This document shows, one piece after another, positions 1 to 8,013 of a stretch of 36,154 nucleotides of DNA. The notes beneath the pieces were generated by a model. It saw nothing but the letters and a program-made list of their open reading frames with translations. It had not been told where the DNA came from and did no database searches. The DNA is from Akkermansiaceae bacterium (GTDB lineage Bacteria; Verrucomicrobiota; Verrucomicrobiia; Verrucomicrobiales; Akkermansiaceae): NCBI GenBank assembly GCA_903906515.1, contig CAIVKO010000085.1, forward strand, positions 1 through 36,154, in the 5' to 3' direction. Position numbers and translations under genes: made by a program. Positions within the stretch are counted from its first letter, which is position 1, and the number at the start of each line of letters is the position of its first letter.

Positions 1-783
1 ATGATCGTCCTTTCGCTCGGTGCCGGGTTGTTGTTGGCCCGTCGCTCGCTACGGCCGATGCATGATATCAACCGCCAGCTTCAGGAAATGCGCCCGGACT
101 CCCTGCGCGGCGGTATCACTATCCCGGAGGCGGATCCTATCATCGCAGACCTCGCCAGTCGCCTCAATGCCCTGCTCGACCGCGCGGGCATCGCCTATCA
201 GGAAATGGCGGAGTTCTCCGCACGGGTGGCCCACGAACTCCGCACGCCGCTGATGCTGCTCCGCTTGCGCCTGGAGCACGCCCCGCCTGGCACCCCGCCG
301 GCATTTCAGGAGGAAATGCAGGACGAGCTCGCCCGCTTGTCGCGCTTTGTCGAGCGCTCGCTGCTTGCCGTCAAGGCGGAACAGGGTGGTTTGGTGCCCG
401 TGGCGGCATCCCTGGGTCTTTCGGGTCTCGTTCGCGACGTCGCCGAGGACTATCAACTTCTGGCCACCGAGCGCGGAATTGCCATGACTCTCGAAGTCGA
501 GGCGAATATCCGGGTCGATGCGGATTCCGACTTGCTGAGGCAGGCTCTTCACGGTTTGTTGGAAAACGCCGTGCGTTATGCGAAGTCCAGTGTCTTCGTA
601 TCATGCCGCGCGCAAAATGGCGGCTCTATTCTGGAAATTCGCAATGATATGGACCGCGCCACCATGGCCACCTCCGGCCTCGGACTTGGTCTGCGTCTCG
701 TCCGCGGCATCAGCGATGCCTCCGGGTTCGGCTTTGAAATTCACGAATTCGACCGCGAATTCACCTGCCGCATCCTTTTTTGA
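1..783 (+). CDS. Sensor histidine kinase, C-terminal part (N-terminus probably outside window)
   Basis: Membrane-anchored sensor kinase of a two-component system. The visible 260 residues begin with the end of a membrane helix (about 1-13) and a HAMP-like linker (14-70). The H-box follows, with the phosphoacceptor His78 in VAHELRTPL, and the catalytic domain has an N-box at LLENAVRY (Asn189) and a glycine-rich lid GLGLGLRLV (226-234). The stretch between N-box and lid is very short: a classical DxGxG G1 box is not seen, only a degenerate NDMD around 215-218, and no F-box. Compact lids of this kind occur in some kinases. The ATG at base 1 falls inside the transmembrane part, so the sensor domain and the true start probably lie upstream, perhaps after a response regulator gene. 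The signal sensed cannot be deduced. Confidence 0.85.
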   Translation: MIVLSLGAGLLLARRSLRPMHDINRQLQEMRPDSLRGGITIPEADPIIADLASRLNALLDRAGIAYQEMAEFSARVAHELRTPLMLLRLRLEHAPPGTPPAFQEEMQDELARLSRFVERSLLAVKAEQGGLVPVAASLGLSGLVRDVAEDYQLLATERGIAMTLEVEANIRVDADSDLLRQALHGLLENAVRYAKSSVFVSCRAQNGGSILEIRNDMDRATMATSGLGLGLRLVRGISDASGFGFEIHEFDREFTCRILF

Positions 784-862
784 GTTTTAATAAGGCGAAG
801 GATTCGGGCTGGCAGCATACGACTTGTTTGGTTACACATATTTACAACCGCTTCACCTTCCC

Positions 863-3800
863 ATGCCAGCACCCGATTCCGTCCTCAAACTCTGCGAAAC
901 CTTTGCCGACCACCGCGATCACTATCGCTCGGGAAATTACAACGAGGCCCAACTCCGCAAGGAATTTCTAGATCCCTTCTTTGCCTCGCTCGGCTGGGAC
1001 ATGGACAACGCTCAAGGCCACGCGCCCCAATACCGTGATGTGATCCATGAGGACGCCCTGCGTGTCGGCGTTCATGTCAAAGCCCCGGACTACGCCTTCA
1101 CCCTGCATGGCCAGCGGAAATTCTTCCTCGAAGCCAAGAAACCCGCCATCAACATCAAGTCCGACGTCGATCCCGCCTACCAACTCCGTCGCTACGCATG
1201 GTCTGCCAAGATGCCGCTTTCGATCCTCTCGGATTTCGAGGAATTCGCCATCTACGACACCCGCGTCAAGCCGGTGAAAAACGACCCCTCCTCCAAAGCC
1301 CGGACCTTTTACTGCAGCTGCGACCAATTCCCCGAAAAGTGGGATGAAATCGCGGCCATTTTTTCCAAGAGCGCCATCCTCAAAGGCTCCTTCGACAAAT
1401 ACGCCGATTCCAATAAAAAGAAAAAAGGCACCACTGAAGTCGATGCCGATTTTCTGGCGGAAATCGAGCGTTGGCGCGATCTGCTTGCCCGCAACCTCGC
1501 CCTGCGCAATCCCGATCTGTCCGTCCGCGATCTCAACTTCTCCGTCCAGAAAACCATCGACCGCCTCGTTTTCCTTCGCATCTGCGAGGACCGCGGCACG
1601 GAGGATTACGGAAAACTCCGCAGCGTCGCCAACGGCACACTGACCTACCCGCGCCTGCTGGAAGTTTTTCGAACTGCCGACCAACGCTACAACTCCGGCC
1701 TCTTTCATTTCTCAAAAGAAAAGGGCCAGGCCGAGGAGCCAGACACGCTTACACCCAACCTCATCGTTGATGACAAGGTGCTCAAGGACATCATCGTCCA
1801 CCTCTACTATCCCGAGAGTCCCTACGAATTCTCCGTCCTGCCCGCCGATATTCTCGGCTCGGTTTACGAACAATTCCTCGGCAAGGTCATCACCCTCACC
1901 GCAGGCCACCGCGCTGTTGTCGAGGACAAGCCGGAGGTCAAGAAAGCCGGCGGCGTCTTCTACACGCCCAGCTATATCGTCGATTACATCGTCAAACAAA
2001 CCGTCGGCCCGCTGATCGAAAACAAAACGCCAAAACAAATCGAATCCATCCGCGTTCTCGATCCCGCCTGCGGTTCCGGTTCCTTCCTCATCGTCGCCTA
2101 TCAGTTCCTGCTTGATTGGTATCACCGCCATTACATTTCCCACGATCCCGAAAAACTCTCCAAAGGCAAAAACCCGGTGCTCGTCCAGGCTCGCGGAGGC
2201 GGTTGGGTGCTCACCACCGCCGAGCGCAAACGCATCCTGCTCGCCCACATCTTCGGTGTGGACATCGACAGCCAGGCCGTCGAAGTCACCAAACTCTCAC
2301 TGTTGCTCAAAGTCCTCGAAGGCGAGACCACTCAAAGCGTCCAACGCGAACTCATCCACCAACGAGTCCTCCCCGACCTTGGCGACAACATCAAATGCGG
2401 CAACTCACTCATCGGCTCCGATTTCTACGCCCAGCCCGGCCTCCCGGAAATGGACACCGACGCCCACCTCCGCGTCAACGTCTTCGACTGGGACGGCAAG
2501 GACGGGTTTCCTGAAATCATGAAAGCGGGTGGGTTTGATGCCGTGGTCGGAAATCCGCCTTATGTGAGAATTCAGCGGATTGCACACACTGAGGCCGACT
2601 ATCTGTTCAAAACCTATGAAACTCCAACGAGCAAGATGGACATCTCTCTGGTGTTTATCGAGAAAGCGCTTCTGTTAATAAGTGAACGCGGAAGAGCGGC
2701 ATTCATCTGTACCTCGCAATGGCTTTCGACAGATTATGGGAGAAAACTCCGAGGGAGGCTTAGGTCTGGGGAATTGCATCAGATCGTCGATTTTGGTTCA
2801 CTGCCCGTGTTTTCGTCGGCGAGTACTTATCCTGCCATCGTGACGCTGAGTAAGGTTAAAGCTTCAAGTATTGAGATAAAGCAAATCACCAAGCGCGATG
2901 ATCTCAATTTAGCTGCGATTCTAGCAGCGCCATCTAAAGTGTTGTCATTGGAAACACTCACTGATGCTCCTTGGATCTTCAGTGGGTTTGATCTCGCGGC
3001 CGTGCTAGCCAAAGGTGTTATCCCGGTGGTTCCACTACGAAAATTTGGAAAGGCTTACATTGGGACGAAGTGCGGACTGAATGAAGCATTCGTGTTGAGT
3101 TCCGAACAGGCTGAGAAATGGGCCATCGAACCGGAGATTTTGGTTCCATACGCCTATCGGGGAGCCGAAGTAGATCGATACAGCGTCGTGAAACCCGATG
3201 CTGTGATTATCTATCCATATCGTCCCGACAATGAGGGCAATCCAACGCTTATTACCGAGTCCGAATTAAAATTGAAATTCCCAAATGCCTATGCCTATTT
3301 ACTGAAATTCAAACCAAAACTGCGCGAGCGACAAGACAGCCGACGATTTTATGCACGAAGTGAAGACTGGTACCGTCATCTGCGGGCAGGCTCGTTCAAA
3401 CTCATTCGGCCCAAGAAACTCGCAGTTAAAGGAATAGCTCTGCGCTGCTCAATTGGTCTTCTGGCAGAGGGCACTACTTTTGATGGAGCCAGATGCCCCT
3501 GCATCATACTGAATTCTTCGGCAAAATTACGGGAGGAATATGTGCTTGGATTGATGAATTCTAAGTTGGCAGGTCACTATTTAAAGGCAGTTTGTCCTCA
3601 GAAACTTCACGGTTACATTGAGTTTACAGCGAAGGGGTTGACTGATTATCCCATCCGCGTCATCGATCCCGCCAATCCATCCGAGGTCGCCGTCCATGAT
3701 CAGATCGTCACGCTGGTGGAGAAGATGTTGGACTTGAACAAGCAGCGCGCGTTGGTGAGGACACCGCACGAGCAAACCGCGCTGGACCGCCAGATTTCCG

Positions 3801-3883
3801 CCACGGACGCGCAGATCGACCGACTGGTCTATGATTTCTATGGTCTGACGGAAGACGAGATCAAGCTGGTGGAGTGCGTGTAG
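863..3883 (+). CDS. Type IIG restriction-modification enzyme (Eco57I-like, nuclease and N6-adenine methyltransferase in one chain)
   Basis: A 1006-residue single-chain enzyme expected to methylate adenine in its target and to cut DNA lacking the mark. The N-terminal part carries a PD-(D/E)xK nuclease pattern: Pro75-Asp76, then Glu90-Ala-Lys92 in FFLEAKKP. The methyltransferase core has SAM motif I, VLDPACGSGSF (398-408), and catalytic motif IV, NPPY (564-567). The C-terminal third, with a less GC-rich stretch at about bases 2570-3650, should be the target-recognition domain. The tail DFYGLTEDEIKLVE resembles the end of many enzymes of this family. I chose ATG 863 because the conserved part begins there; an in-frame ATG at 824 would add 13 unremarkable residues. 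No separate S, M or R subunit is adjacent, which fits an autonomous type IIG system. The target sequence cannot be read from the protein. Confidence 0.9.
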   Translation: MPAPDSVLKLCETFADHRDHYRSGNYNEAQLRKEFLDPFFASLGWDMDNAQGHAPQYRDVIHEDALRVGVHVKAPDYAFTLHGQRKFFLEAKKPAINIKSDVDPAYQLRRYAWSAKMPLSILSDFEEFAIYDTRVKPVKNDPSSKARTFYCSCDQFPEKWDEIAAIFSKSAILKGSFDKYADSNKKKKGTTEVDADFLAEIERWRDLLARNLALRNPDLSVRDLNFSVQKTIDRLVFLRICEDRGTEDYGKLRSVANGTLTYPRLLEVFRTADQRYNSGLFHFSKEKGQAEEPDTLTPNLIVDDKVLKDIIVHLYYPESPYEFSVLPADILGSVYEQFLGKVITLTAGHRAVVEDKPEVKKAGGVFYTPSYIVDYIVKQTVGPLIENKTPKQIESIRVLDPACGSGSFLIVAYQFLLDWYHRHYISHDPEKLSKGKNPVLVQARGGGWVLTTAERKRILLAHIFGVDIDSQAVEVTKLSLLLKVLEGETTQSVQRELIHQRVLPDLGDNIKCGNSLIGSDFYAQPGLPEMDTDAHLRVNVFDWDGKDGFPEIMKAGGFDAVVGNPPYVRIQRIAHTEADYLFKTYETPTSKMDISLVFIEKALLLISERGRAAFICTSQWLSTDYGRKLRGRLRSGELHQIVDFGSLPVFSSASTYPAIVTLSKVKASSIEIKQITKRDDLNLAAILAAPSKVLSLETLTDAPWIFSGFDLAAVLAKGVIPVVPLRKFGKAYIGTKCGLNEAFVLSSEQAEKWAIEPEILVPYAYRGAEVDRYSVVKPDAVIIYPYRPDNEGNPTLITESELKLKFPNAYAYLLKFKPKLRERQDSRRFYARSEDWYRHLRAGSFKLIRPKKLAVKGIALRCSIGLLAEGTTFDGARCPCIILNSSAKLREEYVLGLMNSKLAGHYLKAVCPQKLHGYIEFTAKGLTDYPIRVIDPANPSEVAVHDQIVTLVEKMLDLNKQRALVRTPHEQTALDRQISATDAQIDRLVYDFYGLTEDEIKLVECV

Positions 3884-3946
3884 CCGATAGCACAGAGAAA
3901 GTGGGTTTACCCTTGGCTGAGTCGTACTGGACCGTCAAATAACCAT

Positions 3947-4450
3947 TCAAATTCCCCTCAGCCACTCATATGGCAGGACATCCACGCCACTGCTCCAGGC
4001 CAGACCTTTGAGCGGACCATCGTCGGTAAAGACCAAATGACGCCCCGCCGCCGCATGGAGAATGGCGGCGTCGGCATAACCGAGATCTTCGAATGCCGGA
4101 TGAATCGTGATACGTTTGGATAATCCCCGCGACTCACGCGTTGCTTCGTCATGCACGAAGCGCTTTAGCTCCAGGCTCAGATCGAGCAGAGTGTTTGCAG
4201 TAGGGCAGTTCCGCTTGAGCATGTTGCCCGTCTCCGTGAGAACTTGAGGGACGATGATGAAGCGGTTGAATTGCCTGAGAATGTCCGTGATCCGCTCATA
4301 GTCATCACAGGTGTATTTATCTGTCTTGCCGATACGCCCAACGAGACGTCGATCAATGTTTCCCACCAAAAGCACCAAGAACAGATTCGTATCGATCAGA
4401 ATACCTTTATCGCGATATTGCGCGATCAATTCGACCACATTGGAGTTCAT
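3947..4450 (-). CDS. PIN-domain nuclease-like protein
   Basis: A 167-residue protein with the PIN fold acidic set: Asp20 in LIDTNLF, Glu73 in LTETGN, Asp127 in GYADAAIL and Asp143/Asp144 in FTDDG. PIN domains are metal-dependent ribonucleases, often toxins of toxin-antitoxin pairs, and this one is longer than a typical VapC (about 130-140 residues). Its start overlaps the stop of the preceding gene in an ATGA, so the two are surely translated together. It ends 63 bases from the end of the type IIG enzyme, tail to tail. The upstream partner would occupy the antitoxin position, but it does not look like VapB, so toxin function is only an inference. The protein could instead be an RNA-processing or defence nuclease. 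Confidence 0.8.
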   Translation of the reverse strand: MNSNVVELIAQYRDKGILIDTNLFLVLLVGNIDRRLVGRIGKTDKYTCDDYERITDILRQFNRFIIVPQVLTETGNMLKRNCPTANTLLDLSLELKRFVHDEATRESRGLSKRITIHPAFEDLGYADAAILHAAAGRHLVFTDDGPLKGLAWSSGVDVLPYEWLRGI

Positions 4451-4788
4451 GACACCCCGAGTGGAGGTTCATACATGCGGATGGCTATTACTTTTCCTTG
4501 CTTGGGATCGACTTCGACGCGTTTGAATTTCCTCCTCCATGGGTTGAAGAGATCCTCTGAGCAGCCGCCCATGGCAAGCTGAATGGCAGTGCCTGGAGGG
4601 ACGTTTTTAGGTCTTGGTTTGTTATCTCGAGCCCAGTAGCTAAAGGTCACAACGCAGTTCCCTGCGTGTCCGGAATCGTTGCGTTCTTCGATTTCCTCGA
4701 TCTCAACACCTGTTGCCTTGACCTCGGGAAGCAGTTTCCTGAGTTCTTCACTGGCGATTTGAATAATTTTTTCGAGCACCTCGGACAT
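4447..4788 (-). CDS. Uncharacterised 113-residue protein, translationally coupled to the PIN gene
   Basis: I do not recognise this family. The N-terminal third (about 1-35) is rich in Glu, Lys and Leu and probably forms an amphipathic helix. It is followed by a mixed region with two Cys (Cys44 and Cys76 by approximate count), FSYWARDNK and a basic NPWRRKFKR patch, then a beta-like end. No DNA-binding motif typical of VapB, AbrB or ribbon-helix-helix antitoxins is visible. It is the first gene of a two-gene unit: its TGA overlaps the ATG of the PIN gene by four bases. That makes it a candidate partner, inhibitor or substrate adaptor of the nuclease. The start at 4788 follows an AGGTTTCCTCC-like region read on the minus strand, so the start is plausible but not proven. 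Confidence 0.65.
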   Translation of the reverse strand: MSEVLEKIIQIASEELRKLLPEVKATGVEIEEIEERNDSGHAGNCVVTFSYWARDNKPRPKNVPPGTAIQLAMGGCSEDLFNPWRRKFKRVEVDPKQGKVIAIRMYEPPLGVS

Positions 4789-5070
4789 GGAGGAAACTTA
4801 GTGTTTGAAAGCCACGGTTGCAAGTTTTCTGTTCGGTCTTTCGCCGGATTGGGCTACGGATTACAAGATAGACAGCCTTGTCGATGGCCTCTAAACGGGG
4901 CAATTGGAGGAGGAGATCCGGCTTGTATTTTGGGCTATTTCAGGCCAGCTTCAATCCCGTGAAAACTCGCGATCAGGTCGGATTCCGACAAATCCCGCAA
5001 CGAATCGTTTGCCAGATGCCCGGAAGTCGGTATGTTGCGCCGCCCGGCGCGGAATGCCGGCTTTAAAATA

Positions 5071-6069
5071 ATGAATCAACCTCATGTAGCCATCGTAGGC
5101 GCGACGGGTGCCGTCGGCGTGGAAATGCTCCTTTGTCTCGAACAGCGGAATTTTCCGCTTGGTAAGTTGAAGCTTCTGGCTTCCGCCCGCTCGGCAGGGA
5201 AACGGATGACATTCCGCGGCGAGGAAATCACTATTGAGGAACTCACCCACGATTCGTTCAAGGGTGTTGACATCGCGTTGTTCAGCGCGGGTGGTGACAT
5301 TTCCCGCGAATTCGGCCCCTCGGCCGCCGCTGCCGGTGCTGTGGTGATCGACAATTCCTCCGCGTTCCGGATGGACGCGGATGTGCCACTCGTGGTGCCG
5401 GAAATCAATCCTCAGGCTGCCAAAAATCATCCTCGCAACATCATCGCTAACCCGAACTGCACAACCATCATCTCGTTGATGGCGCTCTCTCCGCTGCACG
5501 AAGCGTTTGGACTGAAGTCCATCGTCGCATCGAGTTATCAAGCGGTTTCCGGATCCGGTGCCCAGGGCATCATCGAGTTGGAAGAGCAAGTGAAGGCGAT
5601 CACGGAGGGTCGGCCGTTCGCGCCCAAGGTGTATCCCCGCCAGATCGCGTTCAACGTGATTCCGCAGGTGGATGCCTTCACGGAAAATGGCTACACCAAG
5701 GAGGAGCTCAAGATGCTTCACGAAGGCCGCAAGATTCTCGGTCTGCCCGAGTTGCGGGTTTCCTGCACCTGCGTGAGGGTGCCGGTTTACCGGTCGCACT
5801 CGGTTTCCATCACCGCGCTCTTTGAAAAGCCGGTGGATGTGGCTGCCGCCCGCGCCGCCTTTGCCGGCAAGTCCGGCATCCAGGTGGTCGATGATCCGGC
5901 TAATAAGGTTTTTCCCGTGCCCTTGGACACCACCGGTAAAGACGACTGCCTTGTAGGCCGTATCCGCAAGAATATCGTTTTTGAAAACGCCCTGGATTTA
6001 TGGGTCGTGGGTGATCAGGTTCGCAAGGGTGCCGCCCTTAACGCTGTGCAAATCGCCGAGATTCTTTGA
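5071..6069 (+). CDS. asd: Aspartate-semialdehyde dehydrogenase
   Basis: Reduces L-aspartyl-4-phosphate to aspartate semialdehyde with NADPH, the branch point to lysine, diaminopimelate, threonine and methionine. The 332-residue length is normal for the family. The N-terminal dinucleotide fold shows VAIVGATGAVG (6-16). The catalytic cysteine is Cys130 in NPNCTT, and the acid-base histidine is His243 in RSHSVS. The substrate-binding region SSYQAVSGSG is present at about 154-163. I chose ATG 5071 because the family normally starts just before the nucleotide fold; an in-frame ATG at 5032 would add 13 residues of non-conserved sequence. It stands alone, 105 bases before the prenyl synthase start, with a palindromic repeat between them, so it may not share a transcript with that gene. 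Confidence 0.95.
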   Translation: MNQPHVAIVGATGAVGVEMLLCLEQRNFPLGKLKLLASARSAGKRMTFRGEEITIEELTHDSFKGVDIALFSAGGDISREFGPSAAAAGAVVIDNSSAFRMDADVPLVVPEINPQAAKNHPRNIIANPNCTTIISLMALSPLHEAFGLKSIVASSYQAVSGSGAQGIIELEEQVKAITEGRPFAPKVYPRQIAFNVIPQVDAFTENGYTKEELKMLHEGRKILGLPELRVSCTCVRVPVYRSHSVSITALFEKPVDVAAARAAFAGKSGIQVVDDPANKVFPVPLDTTGKDDCLVGRIRKNIVFENALDLWVVGDQVRKGAALNAVQIAEIL

Positions 6070-6079
6070 TGCATTCATA

Positions 6080-6144
6080 GACGCCAAGGACGCCAAGGTT
6101 TGAAAAAACATGGATATCACTTGGCGAACTTGGCGTCTTGGCGG
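6080..6144 (+). repeat. Word-type palindrome built from CGCCAAG
   Basis: The left arm (6080-6098) is two tandem copies of the word CGCCAAGG joined by GA. The right arm (6120-6144) carries three copies of the complement, CTTGGCG. Folded on itself it gives a stem of about 16 pairs with a one-base bulge and a 21-base loop. It fills the gap between asd and the prenyl synthase gene and reaches into the apparent 5' extension of the latter. It lacks a T-run, so it is not a standard terminator. I recall similar wording between genes in other bacterial genomes but could not verify this. Confidence 0.7.
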
Positions 6145-6173
6145 TGAAATCATCTTCATTCCCACAAACCCAC

Positions 6174-7055
6174 ATGTCCCTCAAAGCATACCTCGCCGCC
6201 CGTGCCGCCGAAGTGAATGCGGCGATGGATGGTTTTCTTCCGAAGGTGAAAGAGCGCCCGGCGACGATCCACGCGGCGATGCGCTACGCGGTCTTTGCCG
6301 GAGGGAAACGCCTGCGCCCGGTGCTTTGTCTTGCCGCGGCGGAGGCCTGCGGGGGTGAGGTTTCCGATGCGTTGGCACCAGCCTGTGCATTGGAGTTGAT
6401 GCATACTTACTCGCTCGTTCATGACGACCTCCCGGCCATGGACGACGACGATCTTCGGCGCGGACGCCCCACCTGCCACAAGGTTTATGGCGAGGGCATG
6501 GCGGTGCTCTGCGGCGACGCGCTTCTCACGCAAGCCTTCATCGTTTTGGCGAAAACCCGCCCCTGCAAACGATACGGCGTCCGTGAATACATCGCCGAAC
6601 TCGCGGAAACCGGCGGCAGCCGCAAACTCATCGGCGGCCAGGTGATGGACTTGGAAGGGGAGGGGAAAAAACTCACCAAGCGCGAACTCGTCCGCATCCA
6701 CGAAGCAAAAACCGCCGCGCTTTTAACCACATCACTGCGTCTCGGCGCAATGACCGCCAACGTGACTCCCGCGAAACTGGAGGCACTCACGAAGTTTGGT
6801 TACAACCTGGGCCTGGCCTTCCAGGTGATCGATGACATCCTCGACGTCATCCAGAGCACGGAAGTGCTGGGCAAAACCGCCGGTAAGGACCTTGCCGTGG
6901 AAAAAGCGACTTATCCATCGGTGCTCGGACTGGATGCTTCCCGTAAGGAGGCTGCTAGACTCACCGCCGCCGCGATGACCGCTCTTAAACCCTTGGGCTG
7001 CAAAGCCTCCCGACTCGAAGAACTCGCGAATTATTTACTCAAGCGCGAGTATTGA
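6174..7055 (+). CDS. ispA: Farnesyl diphosphate synthase-like polyprenyl synthetase
   Basis: Condenses dimethylallyl or geranyl diphosphate with isopentenyl diphosphate to give farnesyl (or geranylgeranyl) diphosphate for quinones, hopanoids and undecaprenyl carriers. The 293 residues contain the first aspartate-rich motif DDLPAMD (84-90), of the bacterial type with two extra residues, followed by DDDLRRGRPT. The second is DDILD (220-224). The isoprenyl-binding GGKRLRP lies at 43-49. The residues before the first motif are TYSLVH, as in E. coli IspA, which favours C15 product, but chain length is an inference. I chose ATG 6174 (MSLKAYL); the upstream in-frame ATG at 6138 lies in a palindromic repeat. 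A GTCCGG/CCGGAC hairpin follows the stop. Confidence 0.9.
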   Translation: MSLKAYLAARAAEVNAAMDGFLPKVKERPATIHAAMRYAVFAGGKRLRPVLCLAAAEACGGEVSDALAPACALELMHTYSLVHDDLPAMDDDDLRRGRPTCHKVYGEGMAVLCGDALLTQAFIVLAKTRPCKRYGVREYIAELAETGGSRKLIGGQVMDLEGEGKKLTKRELVRIHEAKTAALLTTSLRLGAMTANVTPAKLEALTKFGYNLGLAFQVIDDILDVIQSTEVLGKTAGKDLAVEKATYPSVLGLDASRKEAARLTAAAMTALKPLGCKASRLEELANYLLKREY

Positions 7056-7061
7056 CCGGGT

Positions 7062-7076
7062 GTCCGGATGCCGGAC
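7062..7076 (+). terminator. Small perfect hairpin after the prenyl synthase gene
   Basis: GTCCGG-ATG-CCGGAC is a perfect six-pair stem with a three-base loop, six bases after the ispA stop. It is followed by AAAGTTTCCTT, not a true T-run. It may end or stabilise the ispA message, but the evidence for intrinsic termination is weak. Confidence 0.3.
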
Positions 7077-7341
7077 AAAGTTTCCTTGCTGATGAGAATC
7101 GAACTCTGGGAAATTTCAGGATACGACCGGACGCGCGGATTATTCAGACGTACGTCAGTATGATTTGCTAACAGAATTACGGAATCTGGAGGTTTTTTGT
7201 GGCTTGTGGGTCGATTTCAGGGATGTGCGTTTGCTTTACCGGCAGGAAAACATGTCCGTGCACGGTTCGCATTGCAATATGGGCGCGTCAGGGCCAAGCT
7301 GTCTTTTCCGGGGCGAATCCCCAGCTATCGACGACTTTCGA

Positions 7342-7950
7342 ATGATCACTCCCAAAACCGCCCCGCACAAAGCGGAAATTGCTGAAATGGAGCCCTTTGC
7401 AGGGTTGCAGATGGATTCGGTGTTTGTGGTTTCCAGTGGGCGGCAGGCGGACATCGCACTGAGGGAGCTGACCGAGGCGGGGGTTGTGGGGTTTGATACG
7501 GAATCCAAACCGACCTTTCACAAGGGCCAGAAATCGGAAGGTCCGCATGTGTTGCAATTCGCCACCCGGCACAAGGCATTCATCTTTCATTCCCATGTGG
7601 TCGAGAGTCATCCGGCGATCATCCAGCTCCTGCAAACCGAAGCCGTCACCAAGATCGGATTCGATCTGCGCGGGGATCTTCAACAGATTTCGAACCGCTT
7701 CGGCATCCGGCCCGCATCGATTGTGGATCTCGGGCGCTCCTTCAAGCAACTCGGATACCGCAACACGATCGGTGCCACCTCGGCCATTGCCATGCTCTTC
7801 AAGCGCAGGCTGCACAAGTCCAAGTCCGTCACCACCTCGAACTGGGCGGCGAAGGAATTGACGGATCGCCAATTGTTATACGCCGCCAATGATGCCTATG
7901 CCGCCATTCAGGTGTTTCACGCGCTGGAAGAACTGGGCAGAGAGGGATGA
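7342..7950 (+). CDS. RNase D-like 3'-5' exonuclease domain protein
   Basis: A DEDDy-type 3'-5' exonuclease without the HRDC domains of full RNase D. The visible catalytic residues are Asp52 and Glu54 in VVGFDTES, an Asp in KIGFDLRGDL, and the YxxxD signature YAAND near the C-terminus. About 202 residues from this start, the length of stand-alone exonuclease domains related to RNase D and the Werner helicase exonuclease. The substrate may be tRNA or other RNA 3' ends or DNA; the sequence does not decide. The open frame extends upstream to 7165, but those 60 residues look non-conserved, so I begin at ATG 7342. ATG 7387 is also possible. The DadA-like gene follows 63 bases downstream on the same strand. 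Confidence 0.75.
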   Translation: MITPKTAPHKAEIAEMEPFAGLQMDSVFVVSSGRQADIALRELTEAGVVGFDTESKPTFHKGQKSEGPHVLQFATRHKAFIFHSHVVESHPAIIQLLQTEAVTKIGFDLRGDLQQISNRFGIRPASIVDLGRSFKQLGYRNTIGATSAIAMLFKRRLHKSKSVTTSNWAAKELTDRQLLYAANDAYAAIQVFHALEELGREG

Positions 7951-8013
7951 TTTGGCGGTTTTCAGGGCGATCACTGAAGATACGGACAAGACGAAGCGGG
8001 TATATTCAATCTC

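Noticed and set aside
968..1708. 246-residue open frame on the minus strand
   Set aside because: It lies wholly within the type IIG gene, is low-complexity in Gly, Val, Ala and Glu, and has no family motif. It is a shadow of GC-rich codons.
863..3883. Type I or BREX/DISARM methyltransferase
   Set aside because: The chain has its own N-terminal PD-(D/E)xK nuclease and no HsdR, HsdS, PglZ or DrmA-type partner is adjacent; type IIG is the simpler reading.
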